Shown: positions 45,101 to 59,129 of the stretch, in pieces | Numbering within the stretch: the first letter of the stretch is position 1 | How the letters are laid out: every line of letters begins with the position of its first letter | From: Apostichopus japonicus | Lineage: Eukaryota > Echinodermata > Holothuroidea > Aspidochirotida > Stichopodidae | Assembly (NCBI RefSeq): GCF_037975245.1 | Contig: NC_092572.1 | Location: 1,651,501 to 1,715,500 of the forward strand | Reading direction: 5' to 3' | DNA: 64,000 nt | Translations under genes and position numbers: made by a program | The notes under the pieces: generated by a model | The model's database searches: none | Told to the model about the DNA's origin: nothing | The model's input: only the letters and a program-made list of their open reading frames with translations

Positions 45101-47324
45101 CTCTTTGTAGCGAAACTTCCTGTTCTAATATGAATGTCTTTCATCAAACCACACGTTTTATTCAGGCTACTTCGTTTTAAAAAAGTCAACGCATGGGCAC
45201 CTTTTAGGAAAATTTGTCTCGTTACTCGCAAAATGGGTACTTTTCAAATAATAAAAGGCCACAATTTATTTACACTACTTTAAAAGGGGTACTACAAATA
45301 TGCATGTTATGCAAATATCTGAAAATACACGCCTTTGAATGAATCAAACTTACACCATCGACATCCCACACACTAAGTTGTGGACAGAGAGATGTCAGTT
45401 GTGATTCAGTATTAGTAAACCAAAATGTAGTACATAAAACAATCAGAAACGTGTTGAGTTCCCTTTATATCTTATAAATAGTAGCACTTCAAATACTATC
45501 AAACAAATTGAGTCTGTAACTGATATTGTGCCTGTATACCAGTGCTTAACAAGCTGAAGGCCTAGACCTAAAGGCACTATTCCTGGATCACGCAGATAAT
45601 ACTAATACCCATTTATATCTCTCGTGAGCTATCTCTACTATGAGTTTCCTCACTATGGACCTATGCTCGAATTAAAAATTTTTCCTTCATGTAAAAGCTA
45701 GGGAGGGTTGTCATTTGAAAGAATCCAAGAAAGAGAATCATGTTCCACGTAAAGAAGTAAGCTAATAACACAGATTCAGATTCGGATTTGTTTGAAATGA
45801 TGTCATCATAACTTTTTTTGGCGATTTTATATTCACTATTGTTATGTACGAAGCTGTAAGTTACCTCAGATGTCCCACTATTTTGAAGAGTGAAGTGCTA
45901 GATTAGGTAGTGACAGAAACAAACCTTCATGTATATTCATTTGGTATTCTTCCTGAACTTTAAATAGTCCACGCAATGATGATAACGTTTGTATAAAGCG
46001 ACGCGTTTGTTTCCCTTAGACTTTAAATCCGATGACTCATAACGTACGTGGTGGCTTAACGTTTATACTTGGAATGAGGATTCATCATCGTTATCTTGTA
46101 GTGAGGGTCACTCTAAGCTGTTGTTAAGTACATAATCTAGGTTTATATAATCCCACACCCTCCGCCTGACTAAAAGAGAAATGACATTTCAGTTGTATTC
46201 GGTCTACATTACGTCTACATTAGTGTTTGGAAGATCTAACATGGACAGTTGCTCTGCATTGGCTACTTTGTAATATGACAGTCGCAATTTTCTGAACAGA
46301 CTATACAAAACAACGGCGCCTATTGTTAATTTCTCGTCAACTTTATATTCAGATGAGTTCTATTGGCGCTTTCAAATAAACTGACTCGTACAGATTGGTC
46401 TACGACTCCTTACGTTATCGCGATAGTCACTGTTAGATGTCTTCGTACGCTATCGCGAAGTGGTCTATGCACCTACGTAACTTCATATACCTGTATAGCA
46501 AAACTATGTAATTCCAAAGTATCAATTTTCAAAGTACTTTCGATTGGAAATGTCAACGACGCAGCTTTCTGTTAATTGCGACGTAGTTTTATAAAGTACA
46601 GATGGAAAGGCTGAACTAAATAAAGTGAGCGAAATATAGTAAGGTTACAAAGAAGTATGATGTTATCCATAGAAAATCTTACAAAGAAGAGTATTCTGAC
46701 GAAGAGAGGATCAAAAAAGCCAATTCATAGTACATGTTTATCCACATAGTATATTTAATCCAATTAAGGAAACTAAATTATAGCAAGTTAACGTTTTCCA
46801 TCGAAACCAAAGCCCACCCAACCATGAAAAGCAACTGAGAAAGAATTCAAGCGTCCAGCTACACTTAAATAGTAATTAAGTCTTAAGATCACATACACAT
46901 CTGTAGTTATTGAATGTTTTCGCTGCAGTTTTAGCAAAATGACTTTATTACATCATTTACATTTAAATCACCATCATGCCAAAGTTAGTTACCCATGTTT
47001 ATGTCATTTAAAACTAATAATTGCGATATTCATGTTGTGTCAAATAATGTTACCCCCAGCTTTAAAAAAAACAAGGTTGAACATTGGCAGATAAATAGAT
47101 ATAACCAACTGTATTATACTCTTAAAGCAATGGAAAAGCGAAACGATTAAAACAAATTTGTAAGATCTGATATATTTTGCGGGATAAAAAAAAACCACGA
47201 TTTGTGGAAGCATCCGGTAATCACTTTCGTACAATACGAGGGATAACAACAATGTTACAATTCATAATATATGGGATGCTTGTTGTCGCTACTAACAGAG
47301 TTTAAGCTTAGGCTCAAAATGAAG
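45101..47324. other. Intergenic DNA, no gene seen
   Basis: AT-rich, with short unsupported frames only. It ends at the left boundary of copy 2 of the segmental duplication. Confidence 0.5.
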
Positions 47325-47738
47325 TTGCCGTTTGCTGATTTTTTTCCACAAACACTTTTAGCTTGCTTAAGAATGATTCGATTAGAACATTTCTTGCCTT
47401 CCGACACCTCAACAAGCAATGGATGAAAACAACAAACACTGCAAAGCATAGATAAATAACAATTTTAGATTACGTTTATGAATATTTAACTTGTTTAACT
47501 AAATAATACATGTGGTCTTACGAAGCAACTTGATCACCATACACACCACGATACCTACATGCTTTCAAGACACATTCGACCCTGTCAGTAATAATTACTT
47601 CAATGAGTACAGAGTTACATTTCCTAAACTCAATTAACATCTGTTTCGTCTTCTTCATGTTAAGAAAATATCTAAGAATATTTAAAAGCACACTCTCAGC
47701 TAGGAAATTTTTAGAGGGCGGGCCAATTTCATAGGTTT

Positions 47739-47770
47739 CAGAGCCTTATATAGAGAGAGTTGCGACAACT
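47739..47770 (+). promoter_or_regulatory. TATA-containing promoter-like module at the element's left end
   Basis: CCTTATATAGAG supplies a TATA box (47746-47752) 136 bp before the THAP ATG. The 32-bp block recurs exactly, inverted, at 50690-50721. A nearby CCATTTTGGGGCCAA motif is shared too. CACGTGA lies downstream of the block here and on the other side of it in the inverted copy. A promoter role is inferred from the TATA box and the gene position. Confidence 0.5.
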
Positions 47771-47887
47771 CGGGTCCCGGAATTTTCGATCACGTGACCT
47801 CATGGCACCATTTTGGGGCCAACTAATTCTGGCCGTATGATCGACAACGTACGTTCGAGCAGTCAACATCTGCGCTGCCATCACAAA

Positions 47888-48040
47888 ATGCCTGGCTGTT
47901 CAGCGTGGGGCTGTTCAAATCGTCCCGAAAATGGTTCTAAACTTTTCAGATTCCCAACAAACCTAGATAGGAGGAAAACATGGGAGGCAAAAGTAAACAG
48001 GCTTCACTGGAAGGCGAACTCCAATCACAAACTTTGTGAT
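47888..48040 (+). CDS. THAP-domain exon
   Basis: ATG plus 51 codons encode the N-terminal part of a THAP zinc finger. MPGCSAWGCSNRP gives the first two Cys, FRFPTNLDRRKTWEAKV the core with FP and W, and HKLCD the third Cys. The exon stops at a GTGAGT donor directly after LCD, so the final His of the C2CH set must come from the next exon, which I could not locate. THAP domains bind DNA in P-element and Kolobok transposases and in host proteins. The position inside the TIR-bounded element makes transposase origin likely. Confidence 0.75.
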
Positions 48041-49984
48041 GTGAGTACTTCACCTAGGCCTAGTACAATGAACTAAGATTCGTAACACTAGGCCTAGCCT
48101 AGTCCATAACCACAGGGATGTAAGTCTTCCGTATTTTTACGGAAATCCGTTTTTTTTTTAATTCCAATAAAGTTCCACAAAATTGTACAAATATCAAATA
48201 CACAACGCGGCAAAAATGCCTGGCCCGTTGCAGCAAGCTAACTTCAATTTTCACTCATCGATCAACCAAAATACCATTTCCTGTTACACATCGCATTGCA
48301 CTGTACAACATTGTGTGTGTCATGTGAACATCGTTGCGTACGTGCGAACTTCAAATCGCCATAGCTCATTTCTGTCGTTGAAAAACCTTGCCTAATTCAC
48401 GTTGATTCGTAACTGCTGGTGCTCGACATAAGTTTCGGAAATAACGCTTGTGATATTTGTGAGCGGCTAAATCTACGGGATACGCATATGATAGTCGATA
48501 TTCGTGATCGCTTTCAAATGTGAGACTGTTTTTTATTCCGGATTTCGCTGCGACGTATTCGTTACTTGGAGCTAGCCTAACATAACGATAGTGTGTAAGT
48601 AGTCAGAACTAGGGGTATGATGTGTTAGAGCGCTAATACTTTTGAGCTAGCCTAACATAACGATAGTGCGTAAGTATTCAGAGCTAGGAGTAGGATGCGT
48701 TAGGACGATATTCCCCCGGTTTCTCCGAATAGTTTTCCGGGGTTTTTTTTGGCTGCACTTTCATCCCTGATAACCAGGACTGTGGGTTACACCACACAGT
48801 CCTTACAGCTATGTATGGTGCACTGTGCAGTGTACATACACGCATAGTTAACATCACAGAAAACAGAGCATAAATTTCAGGCATGAAAATGGTCTATTTT
48901 TAACAAGTTCTGATCAAGAAAGTTGCGATGTTGGGATGAGATCTGTTATAAGGTGCATAAAAATATCTCTGCAAAGTTTAGTTGGTATATTCCTTAAATT
49001 GAAGGCTCCAGCGTGGCAAGACAAATCGGGGATCTACGAAGCACAGTGTGCAATACAAATCACCAAGGGCTAGCCTAGCCCCCTAATGAAAAACTGCTTG
49101 GCTCCATTGAGTCCATTGGCTCCATTGAGCTTGTTCGGATTATTATTTATGAATATTTGGGTGGCGATCTGGCAGACCATTGAAATGATTAATCATTCCG
49201 CTTTGCACTTGATGATTTGAATTGAACTGGTCCAGAACTCACTATCTTTTATGAAATAATATTGAAAAATTAGGTTACTAAAATATCACTGTAGGCTAGG
49301 TAAAAATATTTCCTAGAACATTGTGTCCTGTTAGAGGATAGCAGGTAAAACTAACAGAGTCAACTGAAAACCATAGGCCAAATTAGGCTCAGGAATCATG
49401 TTTGTCCATGTCATACATAGGTACGGTATACAGATCCTAATTCATATTCTTACAACCGGGCAGTTCCAAGCAAAAGAGGACATAACCTGAATTATTCTGT
49501 TCAAAAAAAAATCACTGCAAATTAAGTATTTTGGTGGATCAGAATTTGCTTTGCCAGAGTTGACCACTTTTTGATGAAAATAATTTACTTTTATTTTGGC
49601 CTTCCATGTCCCATGTACTGTGGAATGCCCCATTTCAAAGCTGTTTAGTTTTATTTTGGTGTTATAATGTAAAACAGTTTTTAGTTTTGCTGCTATGCAG
49701 AAATGATTAGTTTACAAAATATAGTGTTGCATGAAAATCTTCATTTGTTTTACTTTAGTATTTGTCTGTTTACTCTTTGTCTGTTTAAATTGTATTTTTT
49801 ACTGGACTTATGGGTTACACATCTTAAACGTGTTAAGGCATAAATGTGTAATGCCTGGTAGGAATTGTAGATATACTTCCACAATTTTGTCCGTATATAC
49901 TGTAAATGCCCTTCCTTTGCCCTATTTCATTGCCCTATTTCCCGGCAGAGAGTTATATTAAACAGATATGCAGAGGATTGTGCA

Positions 49985-50118
49985 AGTAACCACAATGTAA
50001 TCATGATTGTAATCACGATTACATTACAATGTAATCGTAATCGATTACTTCAACTTAAGGCTGTAATCGTAATCGTAATCATACATTCTCAAGTAATCGT
50101 AATCGATTACATTTAGAT
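49985..50118. repeat. TAATCG/CGATTA repeat cluster
   Basis: GTAATCG and its complement CGATTAC alternate many times over ~130 bp, giving several overlapping palindromes (for example GTAATCGATTAC-type centres). Confidence 0.8.
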
Positions 50119-50689
50119 GTAATTGCCCCAAGCCTGATGTGATTGGTCCATTTAGTTACCATAGCAACCAATTTTCAAAGACCTAGCTTCATGATTCTGT
50201 GCACCATGTCAGTACCAGTCACATGTCCAAATATCAACTTCATCATCCATTGCTAGCTCAAGTTACAGTTAATCCCAATTTTGACCAATCACAGGCTTTG
50301 TTTGGTTACTATGGCAACAATGGAAGAATGTACATTATTCAGCAACTGTGCAATATGTGTTACAATATGATATATAACCAGTCATAATACAATTTTACCG
50401 TACCAGAATATCAACTGTTGAATTTGGACTTCCAAATGTGCCAACCTCATCCCCTTGAACTTGAGCGCAGCCAATCCCTCCCCCCCCCCCCCTCCCGTTC
50501 GACACTCGACGCCCTACTTACACAGCCTCGGCGCCCAAATGCACCACAACATTATCAGGCCAAAAATAAAACCCAGAATCCCGCTCACACTTCTACAATG
50601 CCATCGAAAAATTACCCTATCCACTTGAACGCCCATTCCCACACATACTGTATGTTGCCCATTTGGCCCCAAAATGGCGCCCAAATTTC

Positions 50690-50721
50690 AGTTGTCGCAA
50701 CTCTCTCTATATAAGGCTCTG
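50690..50721 (-). promoter_or_regulatory. Inverted copy of the promoter-like module
   Basis: Exact reverse complement of 47739-47770 including the TATA box. Flanking GGCCCCAAAATGG matches the left module as well. Read on the minus strand it would fire toward the THAP exon. No minus-strand gene was found beneath it. Confidence 0.5.
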
Positions 50722-53700
50722 ATAGGTTTCGATGGTTCACCGTTACTCACGTGACACGGTATTTGTAATATACTGCCAGTGTACAGTGTGAACCCTGTAT
50801 GTAAATATACGTAATGTATAGCACAGTTTCATGCAGTGGTAGCATAACACACGTAACGTGTATATTGCGACCGCGTCGCCGCGCTGTTGAGGTGGAAGGC
50901 ACAGGTTGCTTTATTGTGGGTCCCAATGCCAAAAGCAGTGAGCGACAAAACGGACATGAAATGAAAAGTGTACTTGAGCTGGTGCTACGTACGTGGATTG
51001 GGTCTCCGAAAACGATCTACTGGAACAGAGATCGGGGATCGACAAAATGACCAATGCTACCTTCGCGGAGCATTTACTGGAATGGCAGATCATACGAGAA
51101 GGTATGCAGCAAATTATGCTAACGACTAACGTTACATATTTACTATTTAGGCTACAGTATACTGTTTTCCGGCCGAATTGTTTGGTCTACCGAAGGCTTC
51201 CTTGTTATATTGTTCAATAGATCATGCTAGCTAGGCCTACTACTACTAGTATAGTAAAGGCTTCATAATTGACGCACCCCCGTAATTGACGCATCTTCAA
51301 TTATTACTAGCAACGATACAGCAGGCCACCTAAACTTTTTGCAGTCAAGTAGAATTACGTATTTCATGAGTTTGAATCCATTTCAGCTATTTGCTGACCA
51401 AATTGTGGTATTTTTTAAGCTTTTAACACCCTCCCCCCAGTTTTGCACGTTTTTTGGGCATTTGAAAATCTTACACCCTAAAAATAACCAACATTAGCTC
51501 AATATGATAACACTTCTCTCTGGGACCTGACCTGTCTGAGCTTAGAGGCTCAGAGCATAGCAAACATCATCTAAAGTCAATGGATGTATACTAAGGCCTA
51601 CACTACAGTTAGCTTATCGACGGATGTGTCAATTTAGGGGTATGAAAGAACTTGACACGGCAGACATTTTGTGGTCAAATTCTGCTCAATTGTACGGTGC
51701 ATAAGCACAGAACCTTAAATATTTTGAGATCATAACATTTCTGAGGAACTACACATATGAGTGATTTGGATTTTTCCTTCATAGACATCGTTGGTCAAAT
51801 CCTTAAGTGCGTCAATTATGAGACCACCATGCTACTACAAACTATGGCAACTAATACACCGAGAGACATAGGCTAGTACAGTAGTAGTATAGTCAGTTTT
51901 GCGAAGTTTGGAACACTGCGAAGTTCGGACATCCCTAAGAAAAATACACGATTTCACGATGAGACAACCTACAGCAAGAGCCAATTGCACGAAAAACTAC
52001 GAAGCTACAGTTATTTTCTCTCCAAAATGACCCAACCATATCAAGTATAGTTTCAGGTGATTTAGGCTATACCATGAGATATAGTTTTGGGGTGTTTTAA
52101 GGCTTAGGTGTCCGAACTCCGCAGTGTCCATGCTACTGCAGTGCAGGCTGCTGTACAAACTGTAGCCTAGCCTAGGCCGAACATTTCATGAAGTGTTATT
52201 TATGCTTTTCTACTTATATTCGCCTACTAAGCATGATCAGTATGGAAGTTTTTGGTATCCTGTGTTTGGTTTATGATTCGGTAGCTTTGCAAATATGAAT
52301 AGGACTTAGCCTACATTAGTGTATTATGGATTTGGTAGGGAGATCTCCCCACAAGAAAATTAAACTCGAAAGAAATGCAACTTCTCATGAGCGGAGCAAT
52401 AGCAAAAGTAGGACTACTGTAGCCTAGCTCCAGGCCCAGATTTATAAAATTATGCACCATGGAGGGCCTATAATTTGGTGGCTATTCCTGTCAAGAGTAT
52501 TTTTGATATGGGCATATTTATTTTGTAACTGTAAGTCTAGTATGCAATGAGATACGTGAGGGACAGGGCCCTATACGCAATAAAGTAACTGTTTTCATTT
52601 CCTACTCTAGTTTACCAGCACAATTATAGAGTTCCTAGCAACAAATAAATTGGTGTGACAAATTTACTGCATATTTGCATGCATGGTCATTCTCAGTTAT
52701 AGACTACTAATTTGTGTAGCCATTTCAGTTTTGTCTTTTTTTGTTGTCTGAGAATGGGTTCTTAAGTGGTGAAATAACCTCGAATCTGCTGAGCAACTCC
52801 AAGATGAATTAAGTTACTAAGGCATTGGGTTCTTTTACTTTTTTAAGTCTAATATGCATAGGCTAGGGTATTTACTTTGCTTCACTTGTTTGTCAATCCG
52901 CATAGCAACTTTAGCTGTGGATGATTCTCCACTTGCAAAGAAAAAATGTACCCATTAATTTAAACTCTTTCTATCCCAAATTAGAGTATTGCCTATAATA
53001 CTCCCAACTAATTGGAATAGTAACTTAAAAAACGGTAGCAGCTTTTCCTGGTAACTGTAGTGTAAAGTGATAACTGATATAACTAAGTTTTCCAAATTAA
53101 TTCAAAACTCAAAAGCCTTCTCAGAAAGAAGCTACACTAGCTCTACAGGCCCCTTTGTTGAATTAGTGAAGGATAGTAGATACTGTTCACATATTTATGC
53201 ATTCATAACATGATAGTTTGCTATCATCGTTGTTTAATCATAAAATCAAGGACAACATAAACAAATCAATGTCACCAATAATTGTGAATGCCACCATTTT
53301 ATGTTCGACAAAATTTATCACATTTAATTTAAAGGATACACCATGCATGGCGCATTGATGGACACTGACGCACATCTTGTAGTTGTAATAACGCACCAAA
53401 TATGCGCTTCATCGGACATGACGCACCATTCCGGGGGGTCGTTGAGTCCATCTTACAAAAATTGATAATTTCATCATGATATAGAAATTAAAGACATTTG
53501 CCAAAATATAACAACATCATAGGCTTCATACAGTAGCTCTACACATAATCTGATCATGCAGTTCTCAAAATTATACAAAATGAAAATGATACTACTGATT
53601 TGTGAGAGAACTAGAATGGTCGCCCATTATATACCATATAATGTTTCTATAGTATCTTTTAAACACTCATTGTTTAGGGCACACCTGTAGAATATTCCGT

Positions 53701-56700
53701 AATTTTTAGTCTTGGAAATAAGCAAAACCTAGCTATATTTTTGAAAGCGATTATGCATCCCTGAACATGATGAAATTTGGTGACATATTAGTGTATGAGC
53801 AAGCCTACTGGGACATTGCCATTGTAACATCAAACGTTATGACATTTAGTGTAAGGTATTAGTAGATGAGTAATAATAATGTAGGTGTATACTACTAACA
53901 TAGAAATAAGAAATATAATAGAAATTGTTGCACATCACTAGTTTACTAGATTAGTAAATGAACCATTATTGAGTACTTGCAGAGTTGACACTATACATAC
54001 TGTAAATCAAAAAGCACATGTGATGAATTTATGCTGCCAATAGCAAAGTTCTGTATTAACTAGTAGTGTAATTACTGTTCTGTGTTTGCAAAATTGTTTT
54101 GAATTGTTGACTGTTTAGTGAAGGGCAAAATGTGGTATTCAGTAATTTATGTTGGAAGTTATATAATTCACTATGTCAGGGATTTGCTCACACTGGGCAG
54201 CTGCGCCCAGCAGTTCTTAATGCCCCCCGCACAAACAGTATTTAACCTTTTTCGCCCAGCACTTTTTGATGATAATTTAATAAGTTTTACCATAACCAAA
54301 ATCTGGGAGAATATATGGCACAGAATAGGAATATAGCACCACCTAAGCATACTTCATGTGCAAAATTTGTCCATTGGGGGGGGGCACCCCACCCATGAAA
54401 TCCCTCTCCCAGGGTGTGGATCACACTACCGCCCAATCTGCCTGGCACTCAAATATTCATGAGCACTTCCCTGCTATGTGTACAGTATGCATTCTGATAT
54501 ATTATTAACTTTGCACATTCCGGTATTATTGGTCTTTTTCAGTTGAAGGTGTGTGCCCAATTAAGAAACTTCAGAGGTTGGTATCTGGTACCAACTGATC
54601 AACCAGAAAAGATAACACCAGTTCCTCAACAAAAGGCTATGCCCAACAGAGGCTGATGCAGCAATGCACTCCAGCAGCTATACCCCAGTGGAGACTGGTA
54701 ATTTTTTTTTATGTTCATACTGTAACCATTCCATGCTGTAAATAAGTCTACATTTTATCTAGGTCTGCAGTTTACTACTGTAGGACTGTATATGACTAAC
54801 CAGATTTAGGACATTGGACACATTTATTCATTTATTGTATTATGTTATATTAATGACATAGACATGTAGTGCTAAATATTGTGCTAATACATCCACTGGA
54901 GGTCTGTAAATGTGAGGGACCCAAAAATGTTCAAACCACACAAGTTAATGATAACAGTACCTGTAGCATTTTTCCTTATCTCTGAAAAAAAAAGACATTT
55001 ACCAATCTTGTAGAATGTGTTACCTACCTGTCTCAAGCAGTTTGTGTTCAAAAATTGCACATTTATTCTTTTCTTTTTATGTTTTCTTTTTATGTTTCAT
55101 GATGATGTGGCATCATTTGTACATACAGTACTTGCACTGCTTAAAGATAGTTACTCTTAACTGCCTATACTGTAGTTGTCATCCGATCAGGTTGTCATGT
55201 GCATATAGTTTCATATCAGCAAAGACATTGACATTTTTGGCAAATTTTGAGTGTGAGCTATATTTCTAGTTTAACATGTTAGGGGCATCATTAAGGGGTC
55301 TACTTTCACCCAGATTTGAACAATAATTTTTAGTTATTACAATGAGTGCAAGTTACAATCTCAGTGAATAAACAAACATAGCATTTATGCTGGCTCCAAC
55401 CCAGTTACCTTGGCTATGAGCCTGAATGTCTCTTTTGCAATTAAAATCAAATAAATCATATCTTGGAAAATCATTTGAACAGGTATATCTTTGTGACACT
55501 TTTGTCCTCACACAATGCCATAATTATGTCTTGTTTCCATTTTCATTTCACATTACAGATGTACAGAACATCCTTTAGAGGAACAGTACAGCACAGCATA
55601 TCGTTATGGCATGATGGATGTTTTGCAAGCAGATATAAGGGTTGGAACTGGAAGTATTTGTGTTGGATTGTTTCATTAATAAATGTGTGCTTCTCTACTT
55701 TACGTAAGATGATTGTCATATTTCTTGTTCTCCAGTGAAAGCTATGGATTTGCATAGTGAACGTTGTTAACATGGATACGGACAATTTTGAAAAAGCTGA
55801 TGTCAAAGCAGTTTCTCAGCTTATTTAAATACCATACATCAAGGACAGAAGAGTGGACAATGGGAGTAACAAGTATCCAGAATGTAGATATCACAAGGCT
55901 TCAAGACAATTGAACAAACTGTACCATAACAGACAACAACAAACATGGTGTCTCAGTAAAATGAAGTTACTAAGCTAGTGCAATGTATCATAACAATTTA
56001 TCTTCTCCATGGTGTAAAACATTGATTGTTGCATTCAGTGCGTTATGTATCCTTCTCCTTTCTGTAGTATTTAGCATTGATACGCATGTTCATTCATAGT
56101 GTAAGTAAACTACATAATTGATGTCATCAAAGTTACAACTGTGTCATATTAATTAACTAAATGATTGAATATTGGTTTCACTACATACTTAATTGTACAC
56201 TAATTGGCTTTCCATGATAGCAATATCTGATCTTTTTAATTACTGTAGTTTGTTCAGTCATACCAGTAGTTCTAATGTGACATTGATCTTGGGTTATTTA
56301 TTGTTGGTACAGAATAACTTGTCTTTATTTTGTATTGTGTGAGATCAATTTAACATAACATATATTGTGATGTAATAGAGTGTTGAAGAGGTACTATAAC
56401 TTGCAGCTAGTAGTGATAATGCAATTCATTCAGTGCTCTCATGGTAACCCCAGTGGCAGATGGTGATAGTGGCAGATGGAGATGTTTGAAATGCAGGGGA
56501 CATTATAGGGTCTTTTGAAGTTTTGGCAAAGTTTCTTTTGCATGTAAAGCTGCTATACTTATCATGGAGAAGTTCCACAATGGAGGCATGGCGTCTCCTA
56601 GCCTTATTTGGGTATATGTTATTGCATTCCGTATTTGGAACACTGCCCAACTATTGCTTGTATTGCTTATTCTAAAGTTAGGTAAGTCAGTATTGTAACA

Positions 56701-57028
56701 TGTTTTTATTTTTAACACATTGATTGCATCGGTACAGTTCTTACATTGAGTTCAACTACAATAACCATGAGCAGGGAAAACTTACCACTATCTCACTTGC
56801 ATTTCTTAATGTTCAAGTGACCATATTCATACTTTAACCAAAGCATTTCTTCCATATTAGATAGTGTTTATCCAGAGTAGGTTACAGGATATTTTCAAGG
56901 TGGGCTATGTAGTATTGGCCCCAATTTAGCATGCTATAATTGCTAGAATATTTAATATCGGTCAGCTTGCGAGTCTACAAGCCTTCATGGCTTCTTTCGC
57001 GAGTTCCTGCTTGCGGGAAGATCACATA

Positions 57029-57236
57029 TACATACATACATACACGCATACATACATACATACATACACACATACATACATACATACATACATACATACA
57101 TACATACATACATACATACATACATACATACATACATACATACATACATACATACATACATACATACATACATACATACATACATACATACATACATACA
57201 TACATACATACATACATACATACATACATACATACA

Positions 57237-57267
<31 letters not shown>
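57029..57267. repeat. (CATA)n tetranucleotide microsatellite
   Basis: About 240 bp of nearly perfect CATA repeat with a few early variants. It gives long artefact frames (YIHT and CMYV repeats) on both strands. Confidence 0.95.
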
Positions 57268-59129
57268 GTTCCTAGAGGTCTTTACTTTCCAAATTGTTCT
57301 AAGGCATTCTAATTGAAAGAATAAGATGCCTGAATGTCCCAGGGAGGTAAATTTCCTGGAAGGTGGTAATAAAACCAGTTTCAAAACTTTGACCAAAGGT
57401 AACCATATTTGAATATCTGGTTTATTTGGGGCCAATACAGCATACTCTGGTCGAGAGTTGGCGTGGAAGCCACCATATGTTTGTAGTAATGCAGTAAAAT
57501 GTTGTAAAGGCAGCTGAAGGAGTCCAGTTTACCCCTGTGCTGAAGGTCATTCATCTTTTGGGTTTTTTGGAGAACACTTCAACCTTCCCAACCACAGAGC
57601 TCCCAACTGACCCGCAATTCGCGGGTTGGACCCACATTCTAACACCCAAACCCCCTGACCTGCGCAAGCGTCCCAAAAACCTGCATTGTAATTGACAAGT
57701 ATACATAAAAAATTGCATCAGATTTTGACTTAGCAACCATCATTTCTTTAGCATTTAGCATAATAGAGTATAAAACCTTCTTTACATCATCATTTGAACC
57801 TCAAATTAGGCTATATTTCATTTCATTGGGGCGAGCAGCAAACATTTTCATGCCACGGGCAAGAATGAATTATCACCTACTATTCAATTTATTGATGTTA
57901 CACACACAAAAATGCATATTTCTCAGAAAATTTTGGGTGACAAAAGCCTTTCTAGGTGCCACCATTTTACATGTAGGCATCACCAGGATTCCAAAAAAAA
58001 ATCAAAAGGGGAGGGAGACACCCCCATATACCCCTCCCCCAGGACGGCAATTCGTGGTATGGACCAGCATTTGCCTTCTCAAGAGTTGGGAGCTATGCAA
58101 CCATACCATTAACGACATGTCTCTCTAGGGGATTGAATCCTTAGGTTGCCGTCCTATGCTAGTGCGAATCAGCAGAGAGAGTTTGTGGATGCTACGCCTT
58201 CGCACCATTCAACCTCATGGGCTCAACATTCAGGAAGGACATGACTAACTTTTCTTCATTCCCCCTCCTTCTCCCCTTGCCCCCCCCCCCCCCCCCATTA
58301 CTCCTCTTCTCATAGCTTTTTCCACCTTTTTTTCTCCACACTTTTCTGTCTTTGTCCTTATCCCGGTTTATTCCCTACCCCTTCCCTTAATCCTCTCTTT
58401 GTCCCTCCACTGTTTATCTCCTACCTCTCCTCTTCCCCTGTTGGTTTTTATCTTTCATTCTTCTCTCCATCCCTTGTCTACTAATCCCCTTACATCTATC
58501 TCTTTGTGTTCACCATGCTCATTAACCTGTCTGTATTATGTGCGTGTTTTTTTTCTACACAGGCTCTCTAATGGATAAGCTGTTTGCTCACAGTTTTATT
58601 TTATTTTGAACTCAAGTATTGAAGAACGTTAGGCCAGAAGCAAGTCGTTTCGTCAAATAACAGTACATAAGCAGCACACATTCAGTCACATGTTTATAGA
58701 GAATTACACGACGAAACTATTCGCATTTTATTTCTTCAGCAATTTCTCCAACAACAATCGGCAGCACGAGATCATACGGCCCATATGACTCCTTCCATAA
58801 CAACTACCTGCTCCCACGAGCTGGAATAGCGTTTTCCCAGCAGTACAATATGCACTGTTCCATATAGCCAATAGAAAAATTGCGTAACTTGCATAGCACA
58901 CAGTACAATTACACAGTATGCCTATAGGTTACGCAACACTGAGAGGCAGATTAGAATCTCGGACACCTGATACCTTCGCGGTAACGGTACCCATTTGCGT
59001 ATGCTGTTTATAGCTAAGGATGAGAATGCCATATTAAAGAAATGAATATGTTGCCGCTGTGAGAAGAGGGCAGCATTGTTTTTACTTTTTAATCGGGGAA
59101 TACGTTGAGACAAGATTTTTGATTTTAGC
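57268..59129. other. Right part of the Kolobok-like element, no gene seen
   Basis: Holds a pyrimidine-rich tract with a poly-C run at ~58255-58480 and unrecognised AT-rich sequence up to the right inverted repeat. Confidence 0.5.

Larger units (their letters stand above)
48050..57020. other. Interior of the Kolobok-like element, no long frame
   Basis: Nothing firm is coding here. Weak exon candidates are 51047-51100 (opening ATGACCAATGCT, donor AAG|gtatgc), 52316-52407 (SPHKKIKLER, basic, between AG and GTAGGA) and 54542-54703 (after TTTTTCAG). A poly-C run lies near 50481-50492. Confidence 0.35.

Noticed and set aside
54542-55740. Frames after TTTTTCAG (54542) and CATTACAG (55559) as transposase exons
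   Set aside because: They look spliceable but stop quickly and show no recognisable DDE or THAP continuation.
56940-57435. Long open frames on both strands reading YIHT or CMYV repeats
   Set aside because: They are translations of the CATA microsatellite.
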